From positions 25,413 through 89,412 of the forward strand of contig CAAGED010000054.1 of NCBI GenBank assembly GCA_900768505.1: a DNA stretch of 64,000 nt, read 5' to 3'. This document shows positions 1 to 9,036 of the stretch, one piece after another. The DNA is from Lentisphaeria bacterium (lineage in GTDB: Bacteria; Verrucomicrobiota; Lentisphaeria; Victivallales; Victivallaceae). The notes below the pieces were generated by a model, which ran no database searches, was not told the origin of the DNA, and was given only the letters and a program-made list of their open reading frames with translations. A program made the position numbers and the translations under genes. Position 1 is the stretch's first letter. Every line of letters starts with the position of its first letter.

Positions 1-523
1 CCCGTTCAATCAATGCTTCACTCAGCACCCCTTTGCCATAATCCTCAAAAATAATTCCATCCACGGCACCGGCATTGACTAAATCAATCAAATCATCTGC
101 CATCATTCGGGCGCACTGCACGTCAATTCGGCCGACATCCTCATAATCCACCCGCAGCAACTGCTGCGCGCCGGCGATAATCCGTTGTTTTTGAGTCGTA
201 CGGCGTTTTTTGTCAACCTGAATCCGGTTGCAGTTAATTCCACTTCTGGCAAACTCCTCGCAAACCAAACGCCCGTCGGCATCATCGCCGATAACTCCCA
301 GTGCAATGGTTTTGCCGCCTAATGCAACTAAATTGCGCATAACATTGGCGGCACCCCCCAGACAGTGTGTACGCCTCCCGACCTCCAATACCGGAACCGG
401 CGCCTCCGGGCTGATTCGATTGGTCCGGCCGAAAATGTAGACATCCAACATCAAATCACCAATAACCGCAATTCGTTTTTCCGGGAAGTTCCGGGCAATC
501 TCCTGAAAACGCTTATAATCCAT
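1..523 (-). CDS. rfaE1: D-glycero-beta-D-manno-heptose-7-phosphate kinase (partial)
   Basis: Leftward gene whose C-terminal part runs off the window; 174 residues are visible from the ATG at 521-523. PfkB/ribokinase-type fold with the signature of the RfaE/HldE kinase domain: RISPEAPVPVLEV at residues 37-48, the Gly-rich LGGAANV at 55-61, GDDADG at 79-84 and EDYGKGVL at 160-167. The family phosphorylates heptose-7-phosphate at O1 in the cytoplasm during ADP-heptose synthesis for the LPS inner core. Whether an HldE-type adenylyltransferase domain follows cannot be seen. The start overlaps the end of the upstream membrane-protein gene by 11 bp, so the two are probably translationally coupled. 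Confidence 0.9.
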   Translation of the reverse strand, partial: MDYKRFQEIARNFPEKRIAVIGDLMLDVYIFGRTNRISPEAPVPVLEVGRRTHCLGGAANVMRNLVALGGKTIALGVIGDDADGRLVCEEFARSGINCNRIQVDKKRRTTQKQRIIAGAQQLLRVDYEDVGRIDVQCARMMADDLIDLVNAGAVDGIIFEDYGKGVLSEALIER

Positions 524-989
524 AACTACTCTCACGGGGCATAAATTTTTTATTCAATAAGCTTATATAATCTTCGCGTTCCAATCCCAGTTCCTCGCTG
601 TAAGAATGGTTTGCGCGAATATTGTCGATAATCGGATTTATCTTATCCAGGGTCTGACGTATTTCATCCACCTGCCCGGAGGTTAACTCCACCCGGTAAT
701 TTCGCATGTAAATCGCCATAATGTTCAGCACATCCAGCACCAGGCGCAATTCGCCCTGAGAAATTTTGCTGATTTTGCCTGGAGAATTGCATTTGTTGCG
801 CATTGCATCAAATAATTCAATGGTCTGCTGTTTTTTGATTTGCGAAGCCCAAACATTGTCCTGCTCCAAATGCATTGGTATCGCCACCGCCATCACCACC
901 TCAATTACGACTATAAAAATAAACAGCACTACCGCCGAATGGGCGACATAATCCCGTTTAAAATTGGCTGAAAATTTCTTTTCTTTCAC
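513..989 (-). CDS. Small single-pass membrane protein, unknown function
   Basis: 158 residues, starting at GTG (987-989) with an AGGA ribosome site 7 bases upstream. A short basic N-terminus is followed by one strongly hydrophobic segment at about residues 17-40, then a mostly helical, charged soluble part. The likely topology is an inner-membrane anchor with a periplasmic domain. No family is recognised. It lies between the DciA-like gene and the heptose kinase in one leftward run, with an 11-bp overlap into the kinase gene, which suggests co-expression but not a function. Confidence 0.6.
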   Translation of the reverse strand: MKEKKFSANFKRDYVAHSAVVLFIFIVVIEVVMAVAIPMHLEQDNVWASQIKKQQTIELFDAMRNKCNSPGKISKISQGELRLVLDVLNIMAIYMRNYRVELTSGQVDEIRQTLDKINPIIDNIRANHSYSEELGLEREDYISLLNKKFMPRESSYGL

Positions 990-1007
990 TTTTTTTCCTG
1001 CTAAAAA

Positions 1008-1472
1008 TTAATTTTTACTCCACTTGGATTTTGTCCGCGCGGCGGAATTCCCGCTCTCCGCCCGCCGGTCGCCTCCCGATGCCCGAAAATACAAATCACG
1101 GCAATGTTCTTCCCCGGTAATCTGCTGAATCCGCTTCAGAAGCAGACTCTTCAACGGCATTGCCATTTCACGCAAATATATCGGATGAAAAACTTCCACC
1201 TCCGCACAACCATCCTTCACCCCCACAAAACGGGAAACCGCCGCCAATTGTTTGCCGGCAATTTGCTCCCACTCCGCCGCCACATGCATATTAACGTAGC
1301 AATTCCGGGAGTGCAGTTTATTCAAAATCCGATCGGCCACATCGCCGATTTTATCAATTTTTTCATGGTGAAACATCATTTCGCTGGCGGCACGGCGCGA
1401 ACCGTACCAACCGGATAACAAATCTTTCACCATTCGGCTTTCCAGCTCTTTATCCCATTTGCTCTTCTGCAT
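1008..1472 (-). CDS. DUF721/DciA-like protein
   Basis: 154 residues from the ATG at 1470-1472. A GTG two codons earlier is possible, but the GAGG site is correctly spaced only for the ATG. The middle carries the DUF721 pattern: WEQIAGKQLAAVSRF near residue 68, then DGCAEVEVFHPIYLREM and a helix ending ITGEEHCRDLYFRASG. In this family the fold resembles DnaA domain I, and DciA loads or regulates the replicative helicase in bacteria without DnaC. The basic tail and N-terminal helix are family-like. Assignment rests on pattern recognition only. Confidence 0.6.
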   Translation of the reverse strand: MQKSKWDKELESRMVKDLLSGWYGSRRAASEMMFHHEKIDKIGDVADRILNKLHSRNCYVNMHVAAEWEQIAGKQLAAVSRFVGVKDGCAEVEVFHPIYLREMAMPLKSLLLKRIQQITGEEHCRDLYFRASGGDRRAESGNSAARTKSKWSKN

Positions 1473-1570
1473 TGGCACACCTCACTGTCCGCCTTTTTCT
1501 TTAAATTTACATACAATCCGTCAATCCGCCGTCATTTTACCGTCAATCCAAATGCACAACTGCGGGACGG

Positions 1571-1948
1571 TTAAAACTTAATCCCCATAAAGGCAAATGG
1601 CAGCAATACCGCCTTGAATGCAAATTTAAACGGCGCCACTCCGCCCTGAACCATATTCTTCACCCCGGAGCCGAAACCGCCGAACGGCAACCCCACAGTT
1701 GCCTGAACTACGCCCCAAGGCAATAAAAATATTTCAAACACATCCTTGCCCATACTGACCATATGTCTGCCGCCGGAGGACAATCCCTTAACCATATATG
1801 GGTGCATTTCCTTGAACGCTTTGGTGGCAACCGGCGCCAATGTTGATGCAATCACCGGATCAAACGCCTGCGCCTCCTGTTGACGCGGTGACAAAATCAC
1901 TCCAAAAAATATCAATACTGCACTGGATATTATCAACAAGATTCGCAT
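1571..1948 (-). CDS. Exported 125-residue protein, tandem paralogue 1
   Basis: Exactly 125 residues from ATG (1946-1948) with GGAG eight bases upstream. An N-terminal signal peptide (hydrophobic residues 3-18, probable cleavage near AQA at 26-28) is followed by FDPV and a C-terminal half rich in Gly, Phe and Leu, including the stretch around LLPWGVVQATVGLPFGGFG. The protein at 2171-2548 has the same length and aligns without gaps, so this is a tandem duplication. Family unknown. The amphipathic tail could associate with a membrane, which is inference. Confidence 0.7.
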   Translation of the reverse strand: MRILLIISSAVLIFFGVILSPRQQEAQAFDPVIASTLAPVATKAFKEMHPYMVKGLSSGGRHMVSMGKDVFEIFLLPWGVVQATVGLPFGGFGSGVKNMVQGGVAPFKFAFKAVLLPFAFMGIKF

Positions 1949-2170
1949 TAATTATACTCCAATTATCCTTCAGTTAGTACGGTTTTTCAGCATATCAAAC
2001 CATAAGCGGCTTGATTTGCCGTTATGACTTTTCATTATGCAAAAATGAATAAGTTCAACTCCGTAAAATTTTTTCCCATGCCGGTTAAAAATTTCTCGAC
2101 TGCAAAACCTCTCTTCATAATATACCAGCAATTTCGACACTGAAAACGGTTGATTTTTCATCGGGAGCCG

Positions 2171-2548
2171 CTAAACGCTGACTCCCATAAACGCAATGGG
2201 CAGCAGAACCGCCTTTATTCCCAACTTAAACGGTGCTACAAAACCACGCACCACATTTTTTATTCCTGGCCCCAGACCGCCGAACGGCAACCCCACCGTT
2301 GCCTGAAGTGCTCCCCACGGCAGCAGAAAAAGTTCAAACATATCCTTGCCCATACTGATCATATGCCGGGTACCGGTTCGCAGTCCCTCCATCACATACG
2401 GCCGCATCGCCGCCGCCACTTTAAGCGCCACCGGGGTCAAAATTGCAATGGTCACCGGATCAAAAGCCTGCGCCTCGCTTTGCCGCGACGGCAGCGCCGC
2501 TCCGAAAAACAACAACAATATACAACAACCAATCAGCAGAAAACGCAT
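2171..2548 (-). CDS. Exported 125-residue protein, tandem paralogue 2
   Basis: The true start is the ATG at 2546-2548 with GGAG 11 bases upstream; a longer upstream reading lacks the signal peptide at its beginning. Signal peptide at residues 1-28, ending in SEAQA, then FDPV as in its neighbour. The segment SMGKDMFELFLLPWGALQA is nearly identical to the same region of the downstream copy, while the first 25 residues after cleavage differ more. Conservation of length and tail points to selection on both copies. No known domain is recognised. Confidence 0.7.
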   Translation of the reverse strand: MRFLLIGCCILLLFFGAALPSRQSEAQAFDPVTIAILTPVALKVAAAMRPYVMEGLRTGTRHMISMGKDMFELFLLPWGALQATVGLPFGGLGPGIKNVVRGFVAPFKLGIKAVLLPIAFMGVSV

Positions 2549-2598
2549 TTTTTTAAATACTCCGCAACGTTGGTGATGCGTATAATTTCCATCGGTTT

Positions 2599-3381
2599 TT
2601 ATTTGTACAAGCGTCGGAAATTGCCCGCCAGAACCGCCTTCAATTCCGCATCGGTTAAATCTTCCATCAGAACTCCCTGCAACATCATGCCGCAACTGCA
2701 AATCGGGAAATCACTGCCGAACAGGAAACGCTCCTTGCCCACCAAATCAATACCGTGCCGCAACATTCCCCAACGGTACAATCCATTGCCGGACAAATCC
2801 AAATGCACCGTCTCATACTTTTTCATCAATTCCAATCTGGCATCATAAACACCAAAATCATCCGGATGCGCCATTACCAGTTTCAATTTGGGAAAACGCT
2901 CCATCAGCAAATGCAAATCGGCAATATCCGCCTGGTGGATGTTCACCGGCAAATCCAGCTGCACCGCCAAATCGTAAATCGGGTTGAAACGCTCGTCGGA
3001 ATATTTCTCACAATCGCTTACGTAACAAACCAATTCGCCAATATAATTGACCTTATGCTCGAAGTGCATCCGTTCAATTTCCCGGCAGGACTCCTCGGCA
3101 AAGCCGGCGTTTACCGAAATACCCGGATAATAAAAGTCTGGATACTGAGCTTGGAATTTCAGCGCATCGTCGTTAAATTTACGGATTTCCGCAAAATCAG
3201 TGATGTGTGCCGAACGGACAACCGATCCGCAGGCATGGTCAATATGACAGCGTTTCATCTCAGCAACCAATTCCGCTCCGGTCGCCGGGTGGCGGTAGAG
3301 TGCAATGTTATTCTCCGAATCAACAAACGGGTGAATATGGGCGTCAATCACTTCATATTCATTATCTTTAAAGGTTATCAT
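2599..3381 (-). CDS. Amidohydrolase family protein (TIM barrel)
   Basis: 260 residues. Metal-dependent hydrolase of the Amidohydrolase_2 type: the first-strand motif DAHIHPF at residues 13-19, a conserved NIHQAD around residue 147, MAHPDD around 170 and the closing GSDFPI near 223. These supply the His and Asp ligands typical of the fold. Members act on varied substrates such as decarboxylations and lactone or amide hydrolysis, so the substrate is open. No signal peptide, therefore probably cytoplasmic. The neighbours (exported paralogues and coaX) give no pathway hint. Confidence 0.8.
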   Translation of the reverse strand: MITFKDNEYEVIDAHIHPFVDSENNIALYRHPATGAELVAEMKRCHIDHACGSVVRSAHITDFAEIRKFNDDALKFQAQYPDFYYPGISVNAGFAEESCREIERMHFEHKVNYIGELVCYVSDCEKYSDERFNPIYDLAVQLDLPVNIHQADIADLHLLMERFPKLKLVMAHPDDFGVYDARLELMKKYETVHLDLSGNGLYRWGMLRHGIDLVGKERFLFGSDFPICSCGMMLQGVLMEDLTDAELKAVLAGNFRRLYK

Positions 3382-3513
3382 TTTTTTCCATCTTTTTTTT
3401 ACAATATGCCAGCTCCAGCAACTGACTGCTTGTCCGCATAAAAGCGATCTCTTCTAATATAACGAAACAAATGCCGCTTATCAAGCCGTTTCTTCAAAAA
3501 AAATCATCCATTC

Positions 3514-4215
3514 TCACCATTCGGCGGCATATATTACGCCCCGCAGGGTGAAATCTTCTCCGCCATCGCGCAATTCCGGCAGTTGACGCATAAAGAAATC
3601 CCGGTCACCGCCCACTGCAAATATATTTTTTTCATTTCCGGAAAATTCGGCGTTCTCCCGCAGGCGACATATCAGCTCCTTCACCAATCCGACTGCCCCG
3701 CCGTCAATTCCCAACCGCATGGCCGCAACCGTATTATTGCCTGTTGACGGAATATCTCCAGCCAAATCCACAATTGGCAACTGCCCGGTATAATTGTGCA
3801 ACGCCCGACGCATCAACATCCGCCCCGGTGCAATTATGCCGCCGATAAATTCACCATCCGCATTCACCGCCTCCGCTGTAACGGCAGTGCCGAAATCAAA
3901 CACCATCGCCGGTGCTCCGCAAAAATCGCGCAGCGTAAGGGCATTGGCAATTCGATCGGCTCCCACCGTAGTCGGATCAACATTATGAAAACGCAAATCT
4001 GCACAATGCTGCCAATCCAACCAGAATATTTTCTTGACACCAGTTAACCGCCGACGGATTTGCGGCACCACGCAGGCAGCGGCAATTTGTTCCGCCCCGG
4101 TCAGCAGTTCCGAGGTTAAATCTCCGGTGGCAATTGTTTTTATCCGCTGGATTGCGTTTCCGCTACAGAAGGCGATTTGAGTATGAGTGTTACCGATATT
4201 AAGGGCAAGATTCAT
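3514..4215 (-). CDS. coaX: Type III pantothenate kinase
   Basis: 233 residues. CoaX catalyses the first step of coenzyme A synthesis in the cytoplasm. Diagnostic motifs are the phosphate-binding loop NIGNTHT (residues 6-12), GADRIANA (85-92, containing the presumed catalytic Asp87) and DFGTAVTAEAV (107-117) followed by GGIIAPG. The first loop has Asn6 where the family normally has Asp. Length is slightly below the usual 250-260. Its ATG overlaps the stop of manC by four bases (ATGA), so it is translationally coupled to it. Confidence 0.88.
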   Translation of the reverse strand: MNLALNIGNTHTQIAFCSGNAIQRIKTIATGDLTSELLTGAEQIAAACVVPQIRRRLTGVKKIFWLDWQHCADLRFHNVDPTTVGADRIANALTLRDFCGAPAMVFDFGTAVTAEAVNADGEFIGGIIAPGRMLMRRALHNYTGQLPIVDLAGDIPSTGNNTVAAMRLGIDGGAVGLVKELICRLRENAEFSGNEKNIFAVGGDRDFFMRQLPELRDGGEDFTLRGVIYAAEW

Positions 4216-5306
4216 AAAAACTTCTGATTTTTTTCGTTGTTTTTTAATTGTTTCACAATATCGCGCACCTTCTGATCCGAACTAAGCGGTGCCGCCAAAG
4301 TGGCGTTTCCGGCATGAATCAACATCATCGAATTCAGATCAATTCCAGCAAGCAAGTGTTCTGGATCATCGTTGTAAATCACGCAATTATGCACGCTTTC
4401 TCCTACAAAGTTACCTCGAACCGCATTGTTGTCGGCATCCTTGCCAAAATGGCTGCCTAACGCACTCCAGCTGCCAATGTCATCCCAGGAAAAATTCCCG
4501 GCCGCCACCATAAACGATCCGACCTTCTCCATAATCGCATAATCAATGGAAATTGATTTGGCAGCAGGATATTTTTCATTCATGAATTGCTCCATCCGCC
4601 CTTCGCCATCCGCCCCGGCCGCCATATCGGCCAACTCGGAAAGTTCAGCGGCATATTTTTTTAACGCCGCCATCAACGTCCCCGTCCGCCAAATAAACAT
4701 ACCGCCGTTCCAAAAATAATTGCCGGCCGCCACAAACTCCTGCGCCAGCGGCAATGCCGGTTTCTCCACAAAACTTTCACCATGCAGAATTTCCGGATTT
4801 TCCGTGGCGGAACCGCATTTGATGTATCCGTAGGCCGTACTGGGGAATGTTGGTTTTATCCCGATGGTGTAGAGAAAATCCGGATGATTATCCAATGAAC
4901 GGATAATATTTTCCAGTGTGACAATGAAATCCTCCACCGGTTCAATCAAATGATCCGACGGCATTACCAGCATGACGGCATCTGGTGCGAAATTGGTTCG
5001 GTTATTGATTACTCCGCAGGCTGCCGCCAAGCATGGAGCCGTATTGCGACCCACGCTTTCGCCAATAATGTTCTCCGCCGGAAGCTCCGGCAGCAGCGAC
5101 TGAATCGACGGAACTAATTTCGCGCCAGTCATAACAATAATATTTTCCGGCGGAATTAAATGAGTCAATCGGGCCATGGTCTCTTCAATCATGGTGACCG
5201 AACTTACTAAATTAAGCAATTGCTTCGGCTTATCTCTTCGACTGCCCGGCCAGAAACGCTCTCCCTGACCACCGGCCATAATCACCGCAAAAATATTTTT
5301 ATTCAT
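4212..5306 (-). CDS. manC: Mannose-1-phosphate guanylyltransferase
   Basis: 364 residues from the ATG at 5304-5306, preceded by GGGAAAG; a longer in-frame reading adds a non-homologous 28-residue leader. The nucleotidyltransferase signature MAGGQGERFWPGSRRDKPKQ lies close to the N-terminus, followed by the pattern VMPSDHLI and a FVEKP motif (near residue 180). It makes GDP-mannose from mannose-1-phosphate and GTP. The length matches the short form that lacks the C-terminal isomerase domain. GDP-mannose would feed LPS or exopolysaccharide assembly. First gene of a two-gene unit with coaX. Confidence 0.88.
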   Translation of the reverse strand: MNKNIFAVIMAGGQGERFWPGSRRDKPKQLLNLVSSVTMIEETMARLTHLIPPENIIVMTGAKLVPSIQSLLPELPAENIIGESVGRNTAPCLAAACGVINNRTNFAPDAVMLVMPSDHLIEPVEDFIVTLENIIRSLDNHPDFLYTIGIKPTFPSTAYGYIKCGSATENPEILHGESFVEKPALPLAQEFVAAGNYFWNGGMFIWRTGTLMAALKKYAAELSELADMAAGADGEGRMEQFMNEKYPAAKSISIDYAIMEKVGSFMVAAGNFSWDDIGSWSALGSHFGKDADNNAVRGNFVGESVHNCVIYNDDPEHLLAGIDLNSMMLIHAGNATLAAPLSSDQKVRDIVKQLKNNEKNQKFL

Positions 5307-5826
5307 ATTCTTTCCCAATCCGATTTGACGGATTTTTTTTAATCCGGTGCCGGAAACAATTATTTTTTCCTCAACCGCCGGATACACCATGCTTTATGAA
5401 TTGTTGCTTTCATCAGCGCCATTACCCCGGAAAAACGTCAGGCGACGGCCGTTTTTTCAGTACAGCGGAGACTTTTTAAAATTCAATAATTTTTTTGTCT
5501 CCGCAGGCAAGAACCCCCCCCCCGTCGCCTGTATAAGCCGACTTGTGTCGTGTCAATTAGGAATTTGCCGAAAAAATTGCACATAATTTGGGCTTAGGGT
5601 TGGTGTTTTTTTCGAGCCGCCGATATTAAGGTATCGACGGGAATAAACAATCGCCAAGATAAGACTAAAGATTGCAAGTACTTAGCGGCAAATATTTAAA
5701 AACATCTTTTATGGGGTCGCTATGTCGTCCGATGCCGGCATCGCCATCATTCGCAAAAAGTTAAAATTTGAATTTTATATATTGATTGTTTTTGCGCATA
5801 ATTATCGTTGACACGACACCTGGGAA
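5307..5826. other. Intergenic stretch between pilC and manC
   Basis: 520 bases without a convincing gene. It holds an imperfect hairpin at 5617-5640 (stem CCGCCGATAT / GTATCGACGG with one mismatch) and a C-run at 5515-5523. It also holds a pair of 12-bp inverted repeats at 5545-5556 and 5808-5819, listed separately. The leftward copy of the repeat contains TTGACA reading toward manC, so it might double as a -35 element, but only a poorly spaced TATACA follows. Confidence 0.5.
5545..5819. repeat. 275-bp segment bounded by 12-bp perfect inverted repeats
   Basis: GTGTCGTGTCAA at 5545-5556 and its exact reverse complement TTGACACGACAC at 5808-5819 bound a 275-bp AT-rich segment. The interior has the hairpin at 5617-5640 and no open frame of note. 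The arrangement could be a small non-autonomous mobile element or a pair of operator sites. No second copy was noticed elsewhere in the window. Confidence 0.5.
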
Positions 5827-7098
5827 TTAACCGCCGGAAAGTTTACTCATAATTGTCGTCAGCGGCAGGAACAGCGATACTACAATTGTACCGACCACTA
5901 CCGCCAAACCGACAATCATCAAAGGCTCAATCATACTGGTCAGAGCACTTACCGCGTTATCGACCTCTTCCTCGTAGGTGTCGGCCACTTTTTCCAGCAA
6001 ATCCGGCAACTTACCGGTCTCTTCACCTACTTCAATCATACTTATAACCATCTGCGGGAAAATTCCGCTGGAACTAAGTGGAATGGCAATACCTTCACCC
6101 TCTTTTACCGCATCGTGCACCTTTTGAATTGCTGAAGCTACTAATTCATTACCGCTGGTCTCTTTTACGATATTCAATGCGTTCAGAACCGGCACGCCGG
6201 ATGACATCAATGTCCCCAGTGTACGGGCAAAACGGGATATCGCCGTCTTGGAGACAATCGGCCCGAACAACGGCATATTGTAAGTGGCGTAATCGATGTA
6301 ATACTTGCCGGTTTTAGTACGCTTGGCCGCCACAAACAGCACAATTACAACCAAAATACCTATCAGAACCTTGTACCACTCCTGCATCAATGTATCACTG
6401 ATACCCATTACGAACAACGTCAACGCCGGCAACGGGTCGCCCTCCAGAAGTTCGGTGAAAATCTGCTTAAAGGTAGGCACAATGAAAATCATCAAACCGA
6501 CTACAACGCAGATGGCAATAAACAGAACAATACAAGGATAAACCATCGCCGATTTGATTTTGCCGGAAATCTTAGCCGCCTTTTCCATAAACAGCGCCAA
6601 GCGGTCCAAAATCGCCTCCATGGCACCAGCCGCTTCACCGGCTCGTATCATATTAAGATATAATTTATTGAATGTTGCAGGCTGCAGAGACAAGGCCTCA
6701 GAAAATGTGGTTCCGCCCTCAATAGAGTCGGCAATTTCACCCAAAATACGTTTAACCACCGGATTTTTAGCCTGACGCTCCAGCGTGCGCAATGAACGAA
6801 TCAACGGCAAACCGGCATCCAGCAAAATTGCCAGCTGACGCGTGATAATGGTCAAATCTTTTCGTTTGATAACTGCCGCGCCAATGGTGATATTACCCAT
6901 ACCGCCATTTTTCTTCTTCTTCTTCTTTTTCGCTCCGCTTGCCGCCGCTTTTACAGCCGCATTCACCGGCTTGACCATGGTGGGAAAGAGACCGCGCTTT
7001 TTCAGCTCGGCTACTACCATCGCTTCATCGTCAGCCTCAATTTTCCCTTTGTGCTCCTTGCCGGAGGACTCCATGGCGGTAAATTGAAATTGTGGCAT
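5827..7098 (-). CDS. pilC: Type IV pilus / type II secretion inner-membrane platform protein
   Basis: 423 residues from the ATG at 7096-7098, with AGGTG upstream; a longer reading adds an unrelated leader. The N-terminus MPQFQFTAMESSGKEHKG is typical of PilC/GspF. Two T2SSF domains follow (about residues 95-220 and 300-420), each with helical hydrophobic segments; the C-terminal one ends in a long transmembrane helix before LSGG. A Lys-rich run, KKKKKKK, lies at about residues 52-58. PilC is the rotor/platform that converts PilB and PilT ATPase activity into pilin insertion or extraction. It is the last gene of the leftward pilus set. Confidence 0.9.
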   Translation of the reverse strand: MPQFQFTAMESSGKEHKGKIEADDEAMVVAELKKRGLFPTMVKPVNAAVKAAASGAKKKKKKKNGGMGNITIGAAVIKRKDLTIITRQLAILLDAGLPLIRSLRTLERQAKNPVVKRILGEIADSIEGGTTFSEALSLQPATFNKLYLNMIRAGEAAGAMEAILDRLALFMEKAAKISGKIKSAMVYPCIVLFIAICVVVGLMIFIVPTFKQIFTELLEGDPLPALTLFVMGISDTLMQEWYKVLIGILVVIVLFVAAKRTKTGKYYIDYATYNMPLFGPIVSKTAISRFARTLGTLMSSGVPVLNALNIVKETSGNELVASAIQKVHDAVKEGEGIAIPLSSSGIFPQMVISMIEVGEETGKLPDLLEKVADTYEEEVDNAVSALTSMIEPLMIVGLAVVVGTIVVSLFLPLTTIMSKLSGG

Positions 7099-7483
7099 TT
7101 TTTCACCTGTCCTTGTGTAGTTAGTCGCTGCAACCGGGATAGCCTTCCCGGTGCGCTGCCAATCCATCAATTGTACTGAATTTGACGGATAATTCTTCTC
7201 ATTTTCATCAATAACGACTTGTTTTTACCTGTAATCGACAATATCAACCCGTTATTTTTTTAGATAAACGATCTTATTTTAATCATCTTTTTTGCTGAAT
7301 TATCAGCGATAAAAAATTTTTCACTTTTCTACCTAATCCGGCTCATCAACTCCGACCTGGCAAAGGGGAAAAATAAGCTTCGGAGACGAACAAGCGCTCT
7401 GCAACGCCAATTACCACATCTCCCACTCAATGACTTCTCCAATTTTGACCAACCTGCCCGGACGACGCAAACTCTTTCTCCCG
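7099..7483. other. Intergenic stretch between pilT and pilC
   Basis: 385 bases with no plausible gene on either strand. The half nearest pilC is AT-rich with runs of T; the half nearest pilT is more GC-rich. Just beyond the pilT stop there is a weak inverted pairing (GGACG / CGTCC) without a U-tract. No promoter or terminator could be called with confidence. Confidence 0.4.
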
Positions 7484-8560
7484 TTAAGCGTCCTCCTCCA
7501 TTTCCTTGATTTTGGCCACCAGGGAATCTGGATCATTGGAAATCTGCATCATATCCGAGTAAGAGATGATACCGGATTTATACAATTCCAGCAAATGTGC
7601 ATCCAGTGTATTCATGCCGTATTTAGCACCTGTCTGCAGTTCCGAGGTAATTCGGAATGTTTTGCTGTCTCGAATCAATGAGCGAATAGATGAGGTTGAA
7701 ACCATGATTTCAAATGCCGCAACCCGCCCCGGTTTGTCAATTCGCGGCAACAGCTGCTGTGCAATAACCGCTTCCAACGAAGCCGCCAGCTGAGTACGAA
7801 TTTGCGCCTGCTGAGTAGTCGGAAATACGTCAATAATACGATCCACCGTCTGCGCCGCACTGGCGGTATGCAAGGTGCCGAATACCAAGTGACCGGTCTC
7901 CGCCGCGGTAATCGCCGCCTCAATGGTTTCCAGGTCGCGCAACTCGCCAACCAGAATAATATCCGGGTCCTGACGCAACGCACGACGCAACGCTTCGGCA
8001 AAACTGGTGGTATCGGCGCCTACTTCACGCTGAATGACAATACTCTTTTTATGATTGTGATAAAATTCGATCGGGTCTTCAATGGTGATAATATGGCAAT
8101 CGCGTTCGTTGTTGATCAGATTGATCATTGAGGCCAAGGTGGTTGACTTACCGGAACCCGTCGGGCCGGTAACCAGAATCAAACCACGGGGCTTCCACAA
8201 CAAGTTTTTCACCATCGGGGGCAATCCCAATTGTTCCAAGGTCAAAATTTTGTTTGGAATCTGACGCAATACCGTACCCAGAACACCTTTTTGTTTAAAC
8301 GCACTCACACGAAAACGCGCCTGATCGCCAAAACCGAAACCGAAGTCGGTGGTACCGCAGGATTGAATTTGCTGGATATTTGCCTCCGACGCAATGGATT
8401 TAATCAGCCGTTCCGTATCCTGGGGAGTCAGCGGCGGCAAATCCAGCGGCGTCATTCCGCCGTGCAGACGAACCGTCGGCGGAGCGCCAACTTCAATATG
8501 CAAGTCGCTCACTCCTTCGTCCACCACCAACTGCAGCAAATCAGTCATTTCAATATCCAT
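7484..8560 (-). CDS. pilT: Twitching motility retraction ATPase PilT
   Basis: 358 residues. Secretion ATPase with Walker [10 protein letters not shown] at residues 132-140, an Asp-box-like ITIEDPIEF at 158-166, Walker B ILVGELRD at 202-209 and a His-box [10 protein letters not shown] at 223-232. SIRSLIRD at 291-298 matches the AIRNLIRE retraction motif that separates PilT from PilB. It lacks the Cys-rich zinc segment of PilB. It should power depolymerisation of type IV pili at the inner-membrane base. Its presence argues that this cluster makes retractable pili and is not only a type II secretion system. Confidence 0.93.
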   Translation of the reverse strand: MDIEMTDLLQLVVDEGVSDLHIEVGAPPTVRLHGGMTPLDLPPLTPQDTERLIKSIASEANIQQIQSCGTTDFGFGFGDQARFRVSAFKQKGVLGTVLRQIPNKILTLEQLGLPPMVKNLLWKPRGLILVTGPTGSGKSTTLASMINLINNERDCHIITIEDPIEFYHNHKKSIVIQREVGADTTSFAEALRRALRQDPDIILVGELRDLETIEAAITAAETGHLVFGTLHTASAAQTVDRIIDVFPTTQQAQIRTQLAASLEAVIAQQLLPRIDKPGRVAAFEIMVSTSSIRSLIRDSKTFRITSELQTGAKYGMNTLDAHLLELYKSGIISYSDMMQISNDPDSLVAKIKEMEEDA

Positions 8561-8839
8561 AAAACGCCTTATCCTTCCCGCTTATCAGTAAACCACAAAC
8601 CGCCCAACCCAATCCGGGCGGCGAGATTAAAATTTCACTTCAGGTACTTTCGCTCCCGCCTGGTCGAAGTACACAACGAGATAATACATTTATTTACTAA
8701 ATATTGCAAATAAAAAAGTACCCTTTTTAGAAATATTTCGTCTTTTTATTTACAAAACACCACTCTCCACACATCAAGCAATCGGCTTGCGATTTCAAGA
8801 CGGCAATTTTCCGCCGGATTAATCAATTATCCCGACATT

Positions 8840-8973
8840 CGCCCAGAAGCAAATATCAAACGATATTCCCAACTTCAACCACTCGCCAGAGGCAAATATC
8901 AAACGATATTCCCAACTCCAACCACTCGTCAGAGGCAAATATCAAACGATATTCCCAACTCCAACCACTCGCC
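8840..8973. repeat. Three 43-bp tandem repeats with an internal hairpin
   Basis: Three near-identical units with cores starting at 8849, 8892 and 8935 (period exactly 43 bp). Each contains AATATC-AAAC-GATATT, a 6-bp stem with a 4-base loop (first at 8852-8867). Because 43 is not a multiple of three, the frame shifts between units, so the array is not protein coding. It lies between pilB and pilT in the leftward set. The rest of this gap (8561-8839) shows nothing recognisable. Confidence 0.9.
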
Positions 8974-9036
8974 GTATCCGAACTTGCCGGATTTTGCCGT
9001 CCACTTAGCGCACCGCCCATTACCGGGATCGAATTA

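Noticed and set aside
1970..2161. 63-codon frame between the exported paralogues
   Set aside because: No ribosome site, no homology to its neighbours and an unusual composition; the gap is better read as the spacer of the duplication.
2150..2848. 232-codon plus-strand frame across the second exported paralogue and the amidohydrolase end
   Set aside because: It overlaps two well-supported genes on the other strand and its product is Arg/His/Gln-rich with no domain.
5611..5760. A tmRNA-like start (TATCGACGGGAAT) in the pilC-manC gap
   Set aside because: The TCGACGGG core and a hairpin are present, but there is no matching 3' acceptor arm, T-loop or tag frame within 350 bases before pilC begins.
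5808..5836. TTGACA at 5808 as a rightward promoter
   Set aside because: No acceptable -10 box at 15-19 bases and no rightward gene follows.
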